A stretch of DNA of 64,000 bases from Peribacillus sp. FSL E2-0218 (GCF_037992945.1 NZ_CP150304.1:5098501-5162500); one strand, 5' to 3'. Shown: positions 1 through 8,394, numbered from the stretch's first letter. Translations and numbers: made by a program. Notes: a model not told the origin generated them from the letters alone.

Positions 1-318
1 CCAGTATGTTTCCCTCACTTTATTAAGCGCTTCCAATACCTCGTATATCGGTGTGTCAGATTCAACCCTGCTTTTAGCGACCATAGTCGCCCAATGCTCC
101 ATATTTTCAATAAAAGAATTTTTATCTTCTAGTAATGCACTGGTCACGGTCTTGATCGTCAACGTATTCTGTTTCCTCAGGAGCTCCTCCACTTCCGCAT
201 CGGTATCCACGGAATAGATCGAACCAACCTGCTTTTCCCTTAAAGCCAGCCATTTATCCGTAATCGTTGATGAATGATCAAGGATATACCGATATAAAAT
301 CCCGTCTACTTTTTCCAT
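1..318 (-). CDS. RsbR-type stressosome co-antagonist, N-terminal part (truncated by window edge)
   Basis: The reverse strand from 318 reads an open frame of 106 codons beginning MEKVDGILYRYILDHSS and still open at base 1. The ATG follows AGGGGA at good distance. The helical pattern (TDKWLALREKQ near the start, then ENMEHWATMVAKSR and YEVLEALNKVRETYW) resembles the RsbRD-type N-terminal sensory domain that precedes a STAS domain in RsbR paralogues. Such proteins form the stressosome with RsbS and RsbT and feed the sigma-B response in Bacillus. The STAS domain would lie outside the window, so the assignment rests on the N-terminal half only. It is convergent with nothing visible and lies just downstream of msrAB on the same strand. 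Confidence 0.6.
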   Translation of the reverse strand, partial: MEKVDGILYRYILDHSSTITDKWLALREKQVGSIYSVDTDAEVEELLRKQNTLTIKTVTSALLEDKNSFIENMEHWATMVAKSRVESDTPIYEVLEALNKVRETYW

Positions 319-342
319 TTTCGTTCCCCTATCTCAAAAAAG

Positions 343-1296
343 TTATTTCATCTTAAAAAGCAACAATATATCCCCATATCCCTCTTTTTCCATATCCATC
401 CTTGGAATGAAGCGAAGGGCGGCGGAGTTCATGCAATATCTTGTGCCTTTGGGGCCTGGTCCGTCAGGAAATACGTGGCCCAGATGGGAATCGGCTTCCC
501 TGCTGCGCACCTCCGTGCGGGTCATTCTGTGGCTTACATCTACTTTCTCATGGACACTTGCCGACATGATGGGCTTCGTGAAACTCGGCCAGCCGCATCC
601 GCTATCATACTTATCCTTTGAACAGAATAGAGGCTCACCAGAAACGACATCCACATATATGCCTTCTTCAAAGTGATTCCAATAGGCATTATCAAAAGGT
701 GGCTCGGTACCATTTTCCTGGGTGACATAAAACTGGGTCTCGGTCAACCTATTTCTAAGATGGGCGTTATCCTTAGGCCAATTTTCTTTTATGAAGGATT
801 CCCGACCCGAGCCTTTACGATATAATGCATACCGAAATTGATTCTTCCGATGGAATTGTTGGTGATACTCTTCAGCTGCATAAAATTTTCCCGATGGTAA
901 AATGTCCGTGACAATCGGCTTTATAAACCGTTCGCTCATCATCAATTCTTCCTTTGATCGCTCGGCTTCCCGTTTCTGGCGTTCATCACGATAGAAAATG
1001 GCTGCCTTATATGGCTGTCCCCTATCGGTGAATTGGCCGCCGTCATCTGTAGGATCGATTTGGCGCCAAAATATCTCCACTAATTCCTTATATGAAATGA
1101 TCGATGGATCGAATATCACCTGAACCGCTTCAACATGATCAGTCGATCCGGTTATCACTTGTTTATAACTCGGGTTGGGAGCAATACCTCCCGTATAGCC
1201 TGATGTCACTTCAATAATTCCATCTGTTTCATCAAAGGGAGCGACCATGCACCAAAAACAACCTCCTGCAAAAATGGCCGTTTCATTCTCATTCAT
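343..1296 (-). CDS. msrAB: Bifunctional peptide methionine sulfoxide reductase MsrA/MsrB fusion
   Basis: Repairs oxidised methionine: MsrA acts on the S-sulfoxide, MsrB on the R-sulfoxide, probably in the cytosol since no signal peptide is visible. The 317-aa product has an MsrA domain (about residues 5-165) with the GGCFWC active-site motif (Cys13) and an MsrB domain (about 175-312) with SGCGWPSF, DSHLGHVFPDGPGP and the catalytic RYCMNSAALRF. The CxxC pairs that bind zinc in many MsrB proteins are absent (EPLFCSKDK and EADSHLGH replace them), so this is a zinc-free type. B. subtilis has separate msrA and msrB genes; a fusion is common elsewhere. The start has GGTGG a few bases upstream. It sits 24 bp from the stressosome gene and may be co-transcribed with it. 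Confidence 0.95.
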   Translation of the reverse strand: MNENETAIFAGGCFWCMVAPFDETDGIIEVTSGYTGGIAPNPSYKQVITGSTDHVEAVQVIFDPSIISYKELVEIFWRQIDPTDDGGQFTDRGQPYKAAIFYRDERQKREAERSKEELMMSERFIKPIVTDILPSGKFYAAEEYHQQFHRKNQFRYALYRKGSGRESFIKENWPKDNAHLRNRLTETQFYVTQENGTEPPFDNAYWNHFEEGIYVDVVSGEPLFCSKDKYDSGCGWPSFTKPIMSASVHEKVDVSHRMTRTEVRSREADSHLGHVFPDGPGPKGTRYCMNSAALRFIPRMDMEKEGYGDILLLFKMK

Positions 1297-1396
1297 TTTC
1301 CACCATCATTCCCTTCATGACAAGTCATTTTATGTATTATATACCGGTATGCCGATACCCTTCCATTTCTATAAATTCTTGTAACAAAATATGAAA

Positions 1397-1426
1397 GAGG
1401 CACTTAGAAGTATATCCAAGTGCCTC
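1397..1426 (-). terminator. Rho-independent terminator of nupC
   Basis: A perfect 9-bp inverted repeat (gaggcactt / aagtgcctc, 12-nt loop) lies 39 bp after the nupC stop. On the minus strand it is followed by TTTCATATTTTG. Confidence 0.75.
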
Positions 1427-1464
1427 TCAAGATAAATCCGATTTCATTTCATAGCATGAGTTAC

Positions 1465-2649
1465 TTAAATGATCACACTGACGATGATCGCTGATAGGAT
1501 GCTGACAAGCGTCGCACCATATAGAAGCTTCAGCCCGAAACGAGCAACAACATTCCCTTGCTTCTCATGCAGGCCTTTGACTGCACCTGCAATGATCCCG
1601 ATGGAAGAGAAATTCGCAAAGGAAACCAAGAAAACGGAAACGATTCCAATCGTACGGTCACTCAATGTTTTTGCGGCATCCCCTAAGCTCAGCATCGCAA
1701 CGAATTCATTCGTCACTAGCTTTGTCGCCATGATTCCGCCAGCCGTCACGGTTTCCGAAATCGGAACACCCATGATGAAAGCAAATGGTGCAAAGATATA
1801 GCCCAAGATGTCCTGGAAGCTGATGCCGATGATCATATCGAATAAGCTGTTGATCCCTGCAATCAATGCCACGAACCCGATTAGCATGGCTGCAACCGTC
1901 ATGGCGACTTTAAAGCCATCCATGATATATTCGCCAAGCATTTCAAAGAATGACTGCTTTTCTGCCCCTTCTTCAACGACGAGGATATCATCATCATCCG
2001 TAACGGTATAAGGGTTGATGATCGATGCAATGATGAATCCGCCAAACATATTGATGACAATTGCCGTCACGACATACTTTGGCTCGATCATTGTCATGTA
2101 TGCTCCGACGATTGACATCGATACGGTTGACATCGCTGATGCACAAAGTGTATACATCCGTGCTGGCGGAATGGCACCAAGTTGTTTTTTCAAGGTTATG
2201 AAAACCTCGGATTGTCCGACAATTGCGGATGCGACCGCATTGTAAGATTCCAATTTACCCATTCCATTTATCTTGCTTAACAGTAAACCGATCCATTTCA
2301 TGATGAATGGAAGGATTTTAAAGTGCTGTAAGATCCCGATCAATGCCGAGATGAATACGATGGGAAGAAGAACATTTAAAAAGAACGGTGCTGCTCCTTC
2401 ATTTGCAATGCCGCCAAATACGAAACTAATCCCTTCATTTGCCCATTCCAGGAGTTTTCCAAAGCCATCGGCAATCGAGTTGATGATCACTAACCCGAAC
2501 TTCGTATTCAATAAAAGATAAGTCAAAATTAGCTGAATGATCACCATGAAGATAATCGGTTTAATTTTAACCTTCTTCCGGTCACTACTCACTAATAAGG
2601 CTAGTCCAAAAACAATAAGCAGTCCTAAAATAGCAATCAGAAATTTCAT
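1465..2649 (-). CDS. nupC: NupC-family concentrative nucleoside transporter
   Basis: Cation-coupled nucleoside importer of the CNT family in the cytoplasmic membrane. The 394-aa protein is the usual length of Bacillus NupC and shows the conserved order: N-terminal helices, ALIGILQHFKILPF, the nucleoside-binding GQSEVFITLKKQ, SMSIVGAYMTM, and the C-terminal gating segment ending VSFANFSSIGIIAGA. The N-terminal sequence MKFLIAILGLLIVFG also follows the NupC pattern. A good terminator follows it, and a cre-like site lies about 65 bp upstream, so it is probably a single-gene unit under carbon catabolite control. There is no dra or pdp gene beside it as in B. subtilis, so exact orthology to NupC rather than to a paralogue is not proved by context. 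Confidence 0.9.
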   Translation of the reverse strand: MKFLIAILGLLIVFGLALLVSSDRKKVKIKPIIFMVIIQLILTYLLLNTKFGLVIINSIADGFGKLLEWANEGISFVFGGIANEGAAPFFLNVLLPIVFISALIGILQHFKILPFIMKWIGLLLSKINGMGKLESYNAVASAIVGQSEVFITLKKQLGAIPPARMYTLCASAMSTVSMSIVGAYMTMIEPKYVVTAIVINMFGGFIIASIINPYTVTDDDDILVVEEGAEKQSFFEMLGEYIMDGFKVAMTVAAMLIGFVALIAGINSLFDMIIGISFQDILGYIFAPFAFIMGVPISETVTAGGIMATKLVTNEFVAMLSLGDAAKTLSDRTIGIVSVFLVSFANFSSIGIIAGAVKGLHEKQGNVVARFGLKLLYGATLVSILSAIIVSVII

Positions 2650-2715
2650 ATTCTGCCTCCACTAAGGTGAATTTAATGTTCGTGCATTAATAGTAGGGTA
2701 CCCTCAAAAAATTTA

Positions 2716-2730
2716 TGCAAACGTTTTCTC
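2716..2730. promoter_or_regulatory. Candidate cre (CcpA site) upstream of nupC
   Basis: The sequence tgcaaacgttttctc (minus strand gagaaaacgtttgca) has the AAACGTTT core and partial dyad symmetry of cre elements, about 67 bp upstream of nupC. CcpA control of nupC is plausible but not demonstrated by the sequence. Confidence 0.4.
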
Positions 2731-2849
2731 TTTCATCCAAAATAGTTGTACGTACCTCTTTAGAACTATATATTAAACTAATTTATTTTGAAGTGCAATC
2801 ATTATTTCTCATTCAAAAATGGCAATTAGTTACATGTGTGATTTTCTCA

Positions 2850-2886
2850 AAACAAAAAGAAAGGTCCCTTCTCGAGGAGCCTCCCT
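2850..2886 (-). terminator. Probable terminator after the 150-aa membrane protein gene
   Basis: On the minus strand an imperfect stem (GGCTCCT / AAGGGACC with one mismatch and a wobble) is followed by TTTCTTTTTGTTTT. It lies 24 bp beyond the stop of the small membrane protein gene. Confidence 0.5.
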
Positions 2887-2909
2887 GTTTATGAACTTCT
2901 TTACCATTT

Positions 2910-3362
2910 TCAGGCTGCCGTCTTTCTCGTCAATATCGCCGTCGCAATTCCAGCTCCCCCGATCAGAAGGATGATGATGGATGTTGCCAAGCCGCCTGCC
3001 CCTTGATAAAAATCGATGTATTCACGAGCTAGAGAATTCCCGCGCTGGAAGCCTCCGCCGCCTGGCATCTCTTCTTTTGTTCCGCTGCCATCAGCCCACC
3101 CTTGTGGAGGCCTCCCCAAATTGCCGCTTGCATCATTTGGTGCGGTTTCGTCAGCCTCACCTGCGGATTCACTGCTCTTGGACGAATCTCCAGATGCCCC
3201 CGTGCCGCGATCTGCAGGCTGCCCCGCCATCGCTTGGCCATTCATGGGCACATTGTCGCTACTGTCGACAAACATCATGATCCCCATTACCGCTTGAACG
3301 ATTAAAAGAAAAAATGCCACGATCGCGATTAAAAAACGCATTTTACCAAGTTTATTCACCAT
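2910..3362 (-). CDS. Small membrane protein with Gly/Pro/Asp-rich extracellular loop, unknown function
   Basis: Not recognised as a named family. The 150-aa product has an N-terminal hydrophobic segment (about residues 10-30, LIAIVAFFLLIVQAVMGIM), a polar low-complexity region (about 32-112) rich in Gly, Ser, Asp and Pro with GRPPQGW and MPGGGGFQRG, and a C-terminal hydrophobic segment (about 122-145). Both ends are therefore probably cytosolic or membrane-bound with the loop outside. ATG follows GGAGAATCATCA. It lies just downstream of the histidine kinase but has its own upstream direct repeat (3420-3436), so it probably has its own promoter controlled by the adjacent response regulator. 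The Gly/Met/Pro style of the loop recurs in the kinase ectodomain and in the HlyD and CotH proteins. Confidence 0.7.
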   Translation of the reverse strand: MVNKLGKMRFLIAIVAFFLLIVQAVMGIMMFVDSSDNVPMNGQAMAGQPADRGTGASGDSSKSSESAGEADETAPNDASGNLGRPPQGWADGSGTKEEMPGGGGFQRGNSLAREYIDFYQGAGGLATSIIILLIGGAGIATAILTRKTAA

Positions 3363-3419
3363 TGATGATTCTCCTTTGCCAAAAGAAATGGATTACTGAT
3401 AGACATTATCTAAAAAGAC

Positions 3420-3436
3420 CCTTAATTTTTCCTTAA
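3420..3436 (-). promoter_or_regulatory. Putative response-regulator operator 1 (TTAAGG-N5-TTAAGG)
   Basis: On the minus strand the sequence is TTAAGGAAAAATTAAGG, a perfect hexamer direct repeat with 11-bp period. Nine bases further downstream is GATAAT, a good -10 element, about 35 bp before the SD of the 150-aa membrane protein gene. A 17-bp core (CTTAAGGAAAAATTAAG) is identical to the site at 8378-8394. Binding by the adjacent OmpR-family regulator is inferred. Confidence 0.6.
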
Positions 3437-3469
3437 GCAACACGGAATGGGTTAGATATTTCAGCCGTC

Positions 3470-4708
3470 TTACATTTTCTTTTGGTTTCTAGGAAAAATG
3501 ATTTCAAAACGAGTGCGTACATTCTGTTCACTCGTAACCTTGATGTTCCCTTGATGTGCTTGTACAATCCATTTGGCAATGGATAGCCCTAAACCGGAGC
3601 CCTCATTTGCTGAACGGGATTGCTCCACTTGATAAAACCGGTTAAAAATCAAGGGGAGTTCTTCCTGTGGCATTCCTATTCCATTATCTTCAACGGCAAG
3701 GATGATCGACGCTGCATTCTTGATGCAGGAAAGCGAAATCTCCCCGCCTTCCTCCGTGAACTTCATCGCATTATCGACCAGAATCACCAACAGCTGATGA
3801 ATCCTTTCTTTATCGCCATGAAACACCACCTGTTCAGGAGCATGGCTAACGATGGTTTTTTCTTGAAAAGAAGCTATATCAGTATACTGTTCCACGATAT
3901 CCATAAGTAAGTCGTCGAGAAAAAAATTCGCTTTATTCACCTGCACCTGATTCGAATCGGTCCTGGTCAAGGTCAAAAGTCCGTTAACAAGCTTATTCAG
4001 GCGGCGGACTTCCTTTGAAATGATCGATATATCGACGGCTTTTTCCTCGATTGTCGCGTTCGGTGATTGGAATAACAAATCAGCCCTTGATTGTATGACG
4101 GCAAGCGGTGTGCGGATTTCATGCGAAGCATCCGAAACAAACTGCTGCTGTTGATCCCATGAGCGTTTTACCGGAATAAGGGCCCGTCCTGCCAATAGAT
4201 AACCGGCCCCAACTGCCACCAAGCTGCCAATGCCCCCGCCAACAAACAATATGAGCAGCAGGCGATCGAGCATATCTTTTTCGGAATCGACATTCCTGAT
4301 GAATTGTACGATCAACTCCCCATAATCCGTATCGACCTTGGTGGAAAGGGCGCGATACGTGTAGCCATTCGCCGGGATTTCTTCGATCTCGTCAAATTTT
4401 TCAGGGTGGAATTTCGATTCATTGACCTTGAAGAAATCGTCCGCACTAAGTCTAGGCTCTATGATCGTATCTTCAGGTCCCCATACGATGACGCTCGGAC
4501 CCGGTCCCAAGAGAAACTCGCCTTGCGGCCGGCCTCCGGGCATGCCCCCATTGATGAAGCCCCTGTAATCCTTTTTCAGCGAATCATTGACATCCCTATA
4601 GATTTGATTTTCCGTATAAAAATAAATCGTTCGGCTTAATATGGCTATCAAGACAATAAAGACGATAGAATTCAATAATGTTAGTTGAAGTCTTGTTTTT
4701 TGGAACAT
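3470..4708 (-). CDS. Sensor histidine kinase, partner of the adjacent OmpR-family regulator
   Basis: Membrane sensor kinase of 412 aa. Two membrane segments (about residues 9-28 and 149-170) flank an extracellular domain containing the unusual stretch INGGMPGGRPQGEF. The cytosolic part has the H-box VSDASHEIRTPLAV with phospho-accepting His near residue 195, N-box DNAMKF, G1 box EDNGIGMP, the FNRFYQ F-box and G2 box GSGLGLSIAKW. I start at ATG 4708, which has AAGGGG six bases upstream and lies 10 bp after the regulator stop; a longer frame to 4744 would overlap the regulator. The ligand is unknown. The Gly/Met/Pro motif in the ectodomain resembles stretches in the proteins this system is proposed to control. 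Confidence 0.93.
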   Translation of the reverse strand: MFQKTRLQLTLLNSIVFIVLIAILSRTIYFYTENQIYRDVNDSLKKDYRGFINGGMPGGRPQGEFLLGPGPSVIVWGPEDTIIEPRLSADDFFKVNESKFHPEKFDEIEEIPANGYTYRALSTKVDTDYGELIVQFIRNVDSEKDMLDRLLLILFVGGGIGSLVAVGAGYLLAGRALIPVKRSWDQQQQFVSDASHEIRTPLAVIQSRADLLFQSPNATIEEKAVDISIISKEVRRLNKLVNGLLTLTRTDSNQVQVNKANFFLDDLLMDIVEQYTDIASFQEKTIVSHAPEQVVFHGDKERIHQLLVILVDNAMKFTEEGGEISLSCIKNAASIILAVEDNGIGMPQEELPLIFNRFYQVEQSRSANEGSGLGLSIAKWIVQAHQGNIKVTSEQNVRTRFEIIFPRNQKKM

Positions 4709-4718
4709 AATGATCCCC

Positions 4719-5390
4719 TTATGGTTGTTTGAGCATATAACCAATGCCCCTGACGGTTTGAATGTCCTTATGGTAATTGTAAGGTTCCAGCTTTTTCCTG
4801 AGATGATGGATGAACACTTCGACTATCGCAATCGTCGTATCCGAGTCAAATCCCCAAATGCGGTCGAAGATTTGCTCCCGGGTCAAGATTTTCCCATTGT
4901 TTTGAATGAGGTACTCCAATAGTTCGTACTGCTTCAAGGTCATTTTGATGACCTTTCCATCAACTGAAATATCCTTCTCTTTTTCCAGCAATTCGATTCC
5001 ACGGTACTTCACATGCTGCGAAAGCGTTATGATGCCGCTTCGGCGAAGGAGGGCACGTATCCTTGCCTTAAGCTCCGGTGCCTGGAACGGTTTGACTAAA
5101 TAGTCATCACCGCCCATCTCAAGCCCTCTGACACGATCCTCAAGACCATCCTTTGCCGTCAAAAATAAAACGCTTGTATCGATTTTTGCTTCCCTGATGT
5201 TTCGGACGATTTCGAAGCCATCCATTCCCGGAAGCATCACATCCAATAAAATGATATCGTAAATGCCTTGCAGGGCCATGAACAGCCCATCCTCCCCGTT
5301 AGTCTCCGTATCGACTTCATATTCATCCGCCAAAATTTGCCGGATCGATTCCAATAATGAAGCATTATCTTCCACCACCAAAATCTTCAT
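4719..5390 (-). CDS. OmpR/PhoB-family response regulator
   Basis: Two-component DNA-binding regulator of 223 aa. The receiver domain (1-118) has the acidic pair ED near residue 8, the phosphorylation site in DIILLDVMLPGMDG, the conserved Thr in LFLTAKD and Lys in YLVKPFQ. The C-terminal winged helix (about 130-222) ends VFIHHLRKKLEP...TVRGIGYML. ATG 5390 (MKILVVED) has AGGGGGGA upstream; the frame extends to 5453 but those extra residues lie outside the conserved domain. It forms an operon with the kinase (10-bp gap). A terminator at 5455-5484 separates it from the efflux genes upstream, so pump and regulator are separate units. TTAAGG direct repeats at three promoters are its likely targets. 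Confidence 0.95.
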   Translation of the reverse strand: MKILVVEDNASLLESIRQILADEYEVDTETNGEDGLFMALQGIYDIILLDVMLPGMDGFEIVRNIREAKIDTSVLFLTAKDGLEDRVRGLEMGGDDYLVKPFQAPELKARIRALLRRSGIITLSQHVKYRGIELLEKEKDISVDGKVIKMTLKQYELLEYLIQNNGKILTREQIFDRIWGFDSDTTIAIVEVFIHHLRKKLEPYNYHKDIQTVRGIGYMLKQP

Positions 5391-5454
5391 GAAGAGTCCC
5401 CCCTGACCGTTTCTCTTGCTATTTATGTTGATTTTATCCTTTTTCATATACAAA

Positions 5455-5484
5455 AGAAAGCGGGCATATTCCTAGCCGCTTTCT
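5455..5484 (-). terminator. Terminator of the MacAB-like efflux operon
   Basis: A perfect 9-bp stem (agaaagcgg / ccgctttct) lies 16 bp after the permease stop, followed on the minus strand by TTTTGTATATG. It separates the pump operon from the response-regulator gene. Confidence 0.8.
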
Positions 5485-5499
5485 TTATAATTTGTATGT

Positions 5500-6669
5500 T
5501 CACTCGTGCCGCAGTGCCTGGATTGGATTCAATTTCGATGCCTTATTGGCAGGGAATACGCCAAAGACAATCCCGATCAATATCGAGAATAAGAAGGCAA
5601 ACAGTGTCACCGACCATGAATAACTAATCGTTAATGTTGAAAAAGCTGAAATCGACCTTGCGATTCCGAATCCAATTGCCACTCCCAACAATCCCCCTAG
5701 GCAGCTCAAGACGACCGCTTCAATTAAAAATTGCAGAAGGATCGATTTCCGGTTTGCCCCGATTGCCTTTCGGATCCCGATTTCCTTCGTCCTTTCCGAG
5801 ACGGATACCAGCATGATATTCATGATGCCTATCCCGCCCACAAGCAGCGATATACTGGCAATGCCGCCAAGCATGAGCGTGAACGTATCGGATACGGAGC
5901 TCATTGTTTCCATCAAATCCTCTTGATTGGATACGGAATAATTATCACTTTGGCTAGGAAATGAAGCTGTCATCACACCTTGCACTTGATACATGACCCG
6001 TTCCACGATGTTCTCGTTCTTGGCTTTTACATAAACGGTCCCGATCGTCGTGCTGCCCGTCGCCCGTTCGGCAGTGGTGATCGGTGCAATGATTACATCA
6101 TCGCCGCTCGAGCCCATGGAGGTTCCTACTGATTTCAGCACACCGATCACTCGATAGGAAACACCGCCGATAAGAACGTTTTGATCCACCGCGTTTTGAC
6201 CTTCAAAAAGCGTGCTTGCTGTATCAGACCCTAGGATAACGACCTTGGAGCGTAATTCCGTTTCCAGGTCCGTCAAAAATCGCCCTTGACTAAGCTCAAG
6301 GTCCCGAACCGATAAATAAGCTGAAGTGGCACCTGTCATGGAGACCTGGGCCGAATTTTCACCGTTTTTTGCATAAACGCGGCCCGTGACCACAGGCGCC
6401 ACATCGGCTATCCCGTCTAGTTCCTTAAACTGATCAATCGTGTCCTCCGTCGGCTCCACTGAATCCGTATCCGTGACACTTACCGTCAATAAATTCGTTC
6501 CCAGGCTATTTATCTCATCTTGAACGGACTGTGAGGACCCTTGCCCAATCGAAACCAGGACAATGACGGAGGCAACGCCGATAATGATGCCAAGCATGGT
6601 TAAAAAAGCACGGACCTTATTGGTTTTGATAGAGCGTATGGCCATCTTCATCGATTCGCTCAAGTTCAA
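5500..6669 (-). CDS. MacB-like ABC transporter permease (FtsX domain)
   Basis: Permease subunit of a tripartite-type efflux or lipoprotein/peptide transporter. The 389-aa protein has one N-terminal membrane helix (after KTNKVRAFLTMLGIIIGVASVIVL), a large extracellular MacB-type domain (about 45-265) and three C-terminal helices in an FtsX domain with the typical SVSERTKEIGIRKAIGA motif. I choose the TTG at 6667-6669 (product (M)NLSESMKMAIRS) because GGAGGTGAT lies at the correct distance; the longer ATG frame from 6750 would overlap the ATPase by 134 bp and has a non-family N-terminus. It overlaps the ATPase gene by 53 bp, consistent with coupled translation. A terminator follows. Confidence 0.9.
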   Translation of the reverse strand: MNLSESMKMAIRSIKTNKVRAFLTMLGIIIGVASVIVLVSIGQGSSQSVQDEINSLGTNLLTVSVTDTDSVEPTEDTIDQFKELDGIADVAPVVTGRVYAKNGENSAQVSMTGATSAYLSVRDLELSQGRFLTDLETELRSKVVILGSDTASTLFEGQNAVDQNVLIGGVSYRVIGVLKSVGTSMGSSGDDVIIAPITTAERATGSTTIGTVYVKAKNENIVERVMYQVQGVMTASFPSQSDNYSVSNQEDLMETMSSVSDTFTLMLGGIASISLLVGGIGIMNIMLVSVSERTKEIGIRKAIGANRKSILLQFLIEAVVLSCLGGLLGVAIGFGIARSISAFSTLTISYSWSVTLFAFLFSILIGIVFGVFPANKASKLNPIQALRHE

Positions 6670-7357
6670 TCCAATCACCTCCGCTTTCAAAAAGCTGTCC
6701 ATCCTGAATCCGAACGACACGAGTTGCTTCCTTTGCCACTTCCATGTCATGGGTGATAAGGATGATGGTTTGCCCCTTTTCGTTTAAATCTTTTAGCATC
6801 TGCAGCACTTCTTTACTTGTTTTGCTATCAAGTGCCCCCGTCGGCTCATCCGCCAATAAAACGGGAGGGTTGCCCGCCAATGCCCTTGCGATTGCCACCC
6901 TTTGCTGCTGTCCGCCGGAAAGTTGATTCGGCAAATGGTTCATCCGGTCACCCAGGCCTACCCTATCAAGACAGGCAACGGCGGCCTCTTTTCTTTCCTT
7001 CACGCTCACTCCTCTATAGACAAGGGGAAGCTCGACATTTTCCAGCGCTGTCAACTTCGCCAACAGATTGAAATTTTGAAAGATGAACCCTATTTTAATA
7101 TTGCGAATTGCCGCTAGCTCATTATCCTTCATTTTTTCAACTTCTTTTCCGTCAAGAAGATATTCACCTGTGTCAGGCTTATCGAGGCACCCTATCATAT
7201 TCATGAACGTCGATTTCCCTGATCCGGATGGACCGATGATGGAAATGAAATCGCCTTTATCGATGGTAAGACATACATCCTGAAGCGCCTTAACGGTTTC
7301 ACCGCCCAGTTCATATGATTTGGACATATTTTGGATTTTGATGATGGGTTTCACCAT
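6617..7357 (-). CDS. MacB/LolD-type ABC transporter ATPase
   Basis: Cytosolic ATPase of the efflux system, 246 aa. Walker A GPSGSGKST, signature LSGGQQQRVAIARAL, Walker B VLLADEPTGALDS and the H-loop ITHD are intact. The LSGGQQQRVAIARAL signature and ALDSKTS are typical of the MacB/LolD/YknY family. ATG 7357 has GGGAGGT upstream and begins one base after the stop of the HlyD-like adaptor, so translation is tightly coupled; an upstream frame to 7438 merely reads through the adaptor's Gly/Met tail in another frame. The C-terminus extends about 20 residues beyond a usual LolD-type ATPase, into the permease gene. Confidence 0.95.
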   Translation of the reverse strand: MVKPIIKIQNMSKSYELGGETVKALQDVCLTIDKGDFISIIGPSGSGKSTFMNMIGCLDKPDTGEYLLDGKEVEKMKDNELAAIRNIKIGFIFQNFNLLAKLTALENVELPLVYRGVSVKERKEAAVACLDRVGLGDRMNHLPNQLSGGQQQRVAIARALAGNPPVLLADEPTGALDSKTSKEVLQMLKDLNEKGQTIILITHDMEVAKEATRVVRIQDGQLFESGGDWIELERIDEDGHTLYQNQ

Positions 7358-7358
7358 T

Positions 7359-8330
7359 TCACTGACCTCCCTTGCCGCTCGGCATTCCGCCAGCGCCTGG
7401 CATCCCGCCTCCGCTTGGCATTTGCATTTCCCCGCCACTTGGCATTCCTTGGCCGCCCCTCATTCCATTGAAGCCGCTGCCTGTCCGGTTTTCATTGGAG
7501 ATCGTTATCGGTAACGAAACCTCCTGTCCCTCTTCCAGCCCAGAAGTTATTTCAATATACCTATCATTACTGATTCCAGTCTCGACCAACGTCTTTGAAC
7601 GGGCTACTGCATCCGTTGCACCAGCCTCCTGGACATTGACATATTTCTGATCACCATCCATTTGGACTGCTTCAATCGGGACATATAAGGCATCTTTCGC
7701 ACGATTCGTCAAAATGCTCACCTCAGTCGACATCCCAATTTTGATATCGCGAGGCTTATCAATTTGAATCGTGACATCGAATGAAGAGACGCCATTTTCA
7801 TACGTACCCTCCCTTGATACACTGGTCACCTTCCCCGTGAACGTTTCATCTTCGAAGGCGCTCGCTTTTATCTCGACCGTTTGTCCTTTTTTGACGCTTG
7901 GAATATCCAACTCATCCACACTGACCGTTGTTTTCAATTTTTTATAATCCGTAACATGTGCCACCACATCACTGCCTGATATTCTATCGCCCGCCTCTAC
8001 ATCCAACGTGGTTACCGTACCATCGAATGGGGCCGTTACCGGATCACTTCCATCCGTGAAGGTAATGAGCTCGTCACCCTTTTCAACCGATTCATTTTTC
8101 TCTACAAGCACCTCATCCACCTCGGCTGCGGCCGAGGAAGTGACGTCCTCACTATTGATTGCAGCAACAGAACCCGAACCACTTATCTCGACTTCAAGGT
8201 CTCCCTTTTCAACCTGGGCCGTCACCGACTTAGCCACAGCTGGCTCCGCTTTTTCCTTCATGAAAAACCAAAACGAACCCCCAATGGCTAGCACCAATAC
8301 CGCGCTTAGCATCATCCACTTTTTCATCAT
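7359..8330 (-). CDS. HlyD/MacA-type efflux adaptor with Gly/Met-rich C-terminal tail
   Basis: Membrane-anchored adaptor of the pump, 323 aa. An N-terminal membrane segment (residues 5-23) is followed by a barrel-sandwich hybrid/lipoyl-like region (about 40-130, with VTAPFDGTVTTLDVEAGDRI) and beta-barrel and membrane-proximal domains (about 130-285). The last 35 or so residues are a low-complexity tail with repeated GGMP, MPSGG and QGMP units, unusual for the family and rich in methionine. It is the first gene of adaptor-ATPase-permease, the B. subtilis yknXYZ-like arrangement without a fourth gene. The putative operator at 8378-8394 lies about 50 bp upstream. The substrate is unknown; a Met-rich tail could bind soft metals, but that is speculation. 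Confidence 0.9.
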   Translation of the reverse strand: MMKKWMMLSAVLVLAIGGSFWFFMKEKAEPAVAKSVTAQVEKGDLEVEISGSGSVAAINSEDVTSSAAAEVDEVLVEKNESVEKGDELITFTDGSDPVTAPFDGTVTTLDVEAGDRISGSDVVAHVTDYKKLKTTVSVDELDIPSVKKGQTVEIKASAFEDETFTGKVTSVSREGTYENGVSSFDVTIQIDKPRDIKIGMSTEVSILTNRAKDALYVPIEAVQMDGDQKYVNVQEAGATDAVARSKTLVETGISNDRYIEITSGLEEGQEVSLPITISNENRTGSGFNGMRGGQGMPSGGEMQMPSGGGMPGAGGMPSGKGGQ

Positions 8331-8377
8331 TTTTCTCCCTTCAGATTTCCTTTGCTGAAAGAAGTATCGCTAACGAA

Positions 8378-8394
8378 GCTTAATTTTTCCTTAA
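8378..8394 (-). promoter_or_regulatory. Putative response-regulator operator 2 (TTAAGG-N5-TTAAGC)
   Basis: On the minus strand the sequence is TTAAGGAAAAATTAAGC, sharing 16 of 17 bases (and a 17-bp core) with the site at 3420-3436. GATACT, a possible -10 element, starts nine bases downstream, the same spacing as at site 1. It sits upstream of the HlyD-like adaptor gene. Confidence 0.6.

Noticed and set aside
4709..4744. Upstream start for the sensor kinase (MVICSNN...)
   Set aside because: It would overlap the response regulator gene and has no ribosome site; ATG 4708 has AAGGGG at correct distance.
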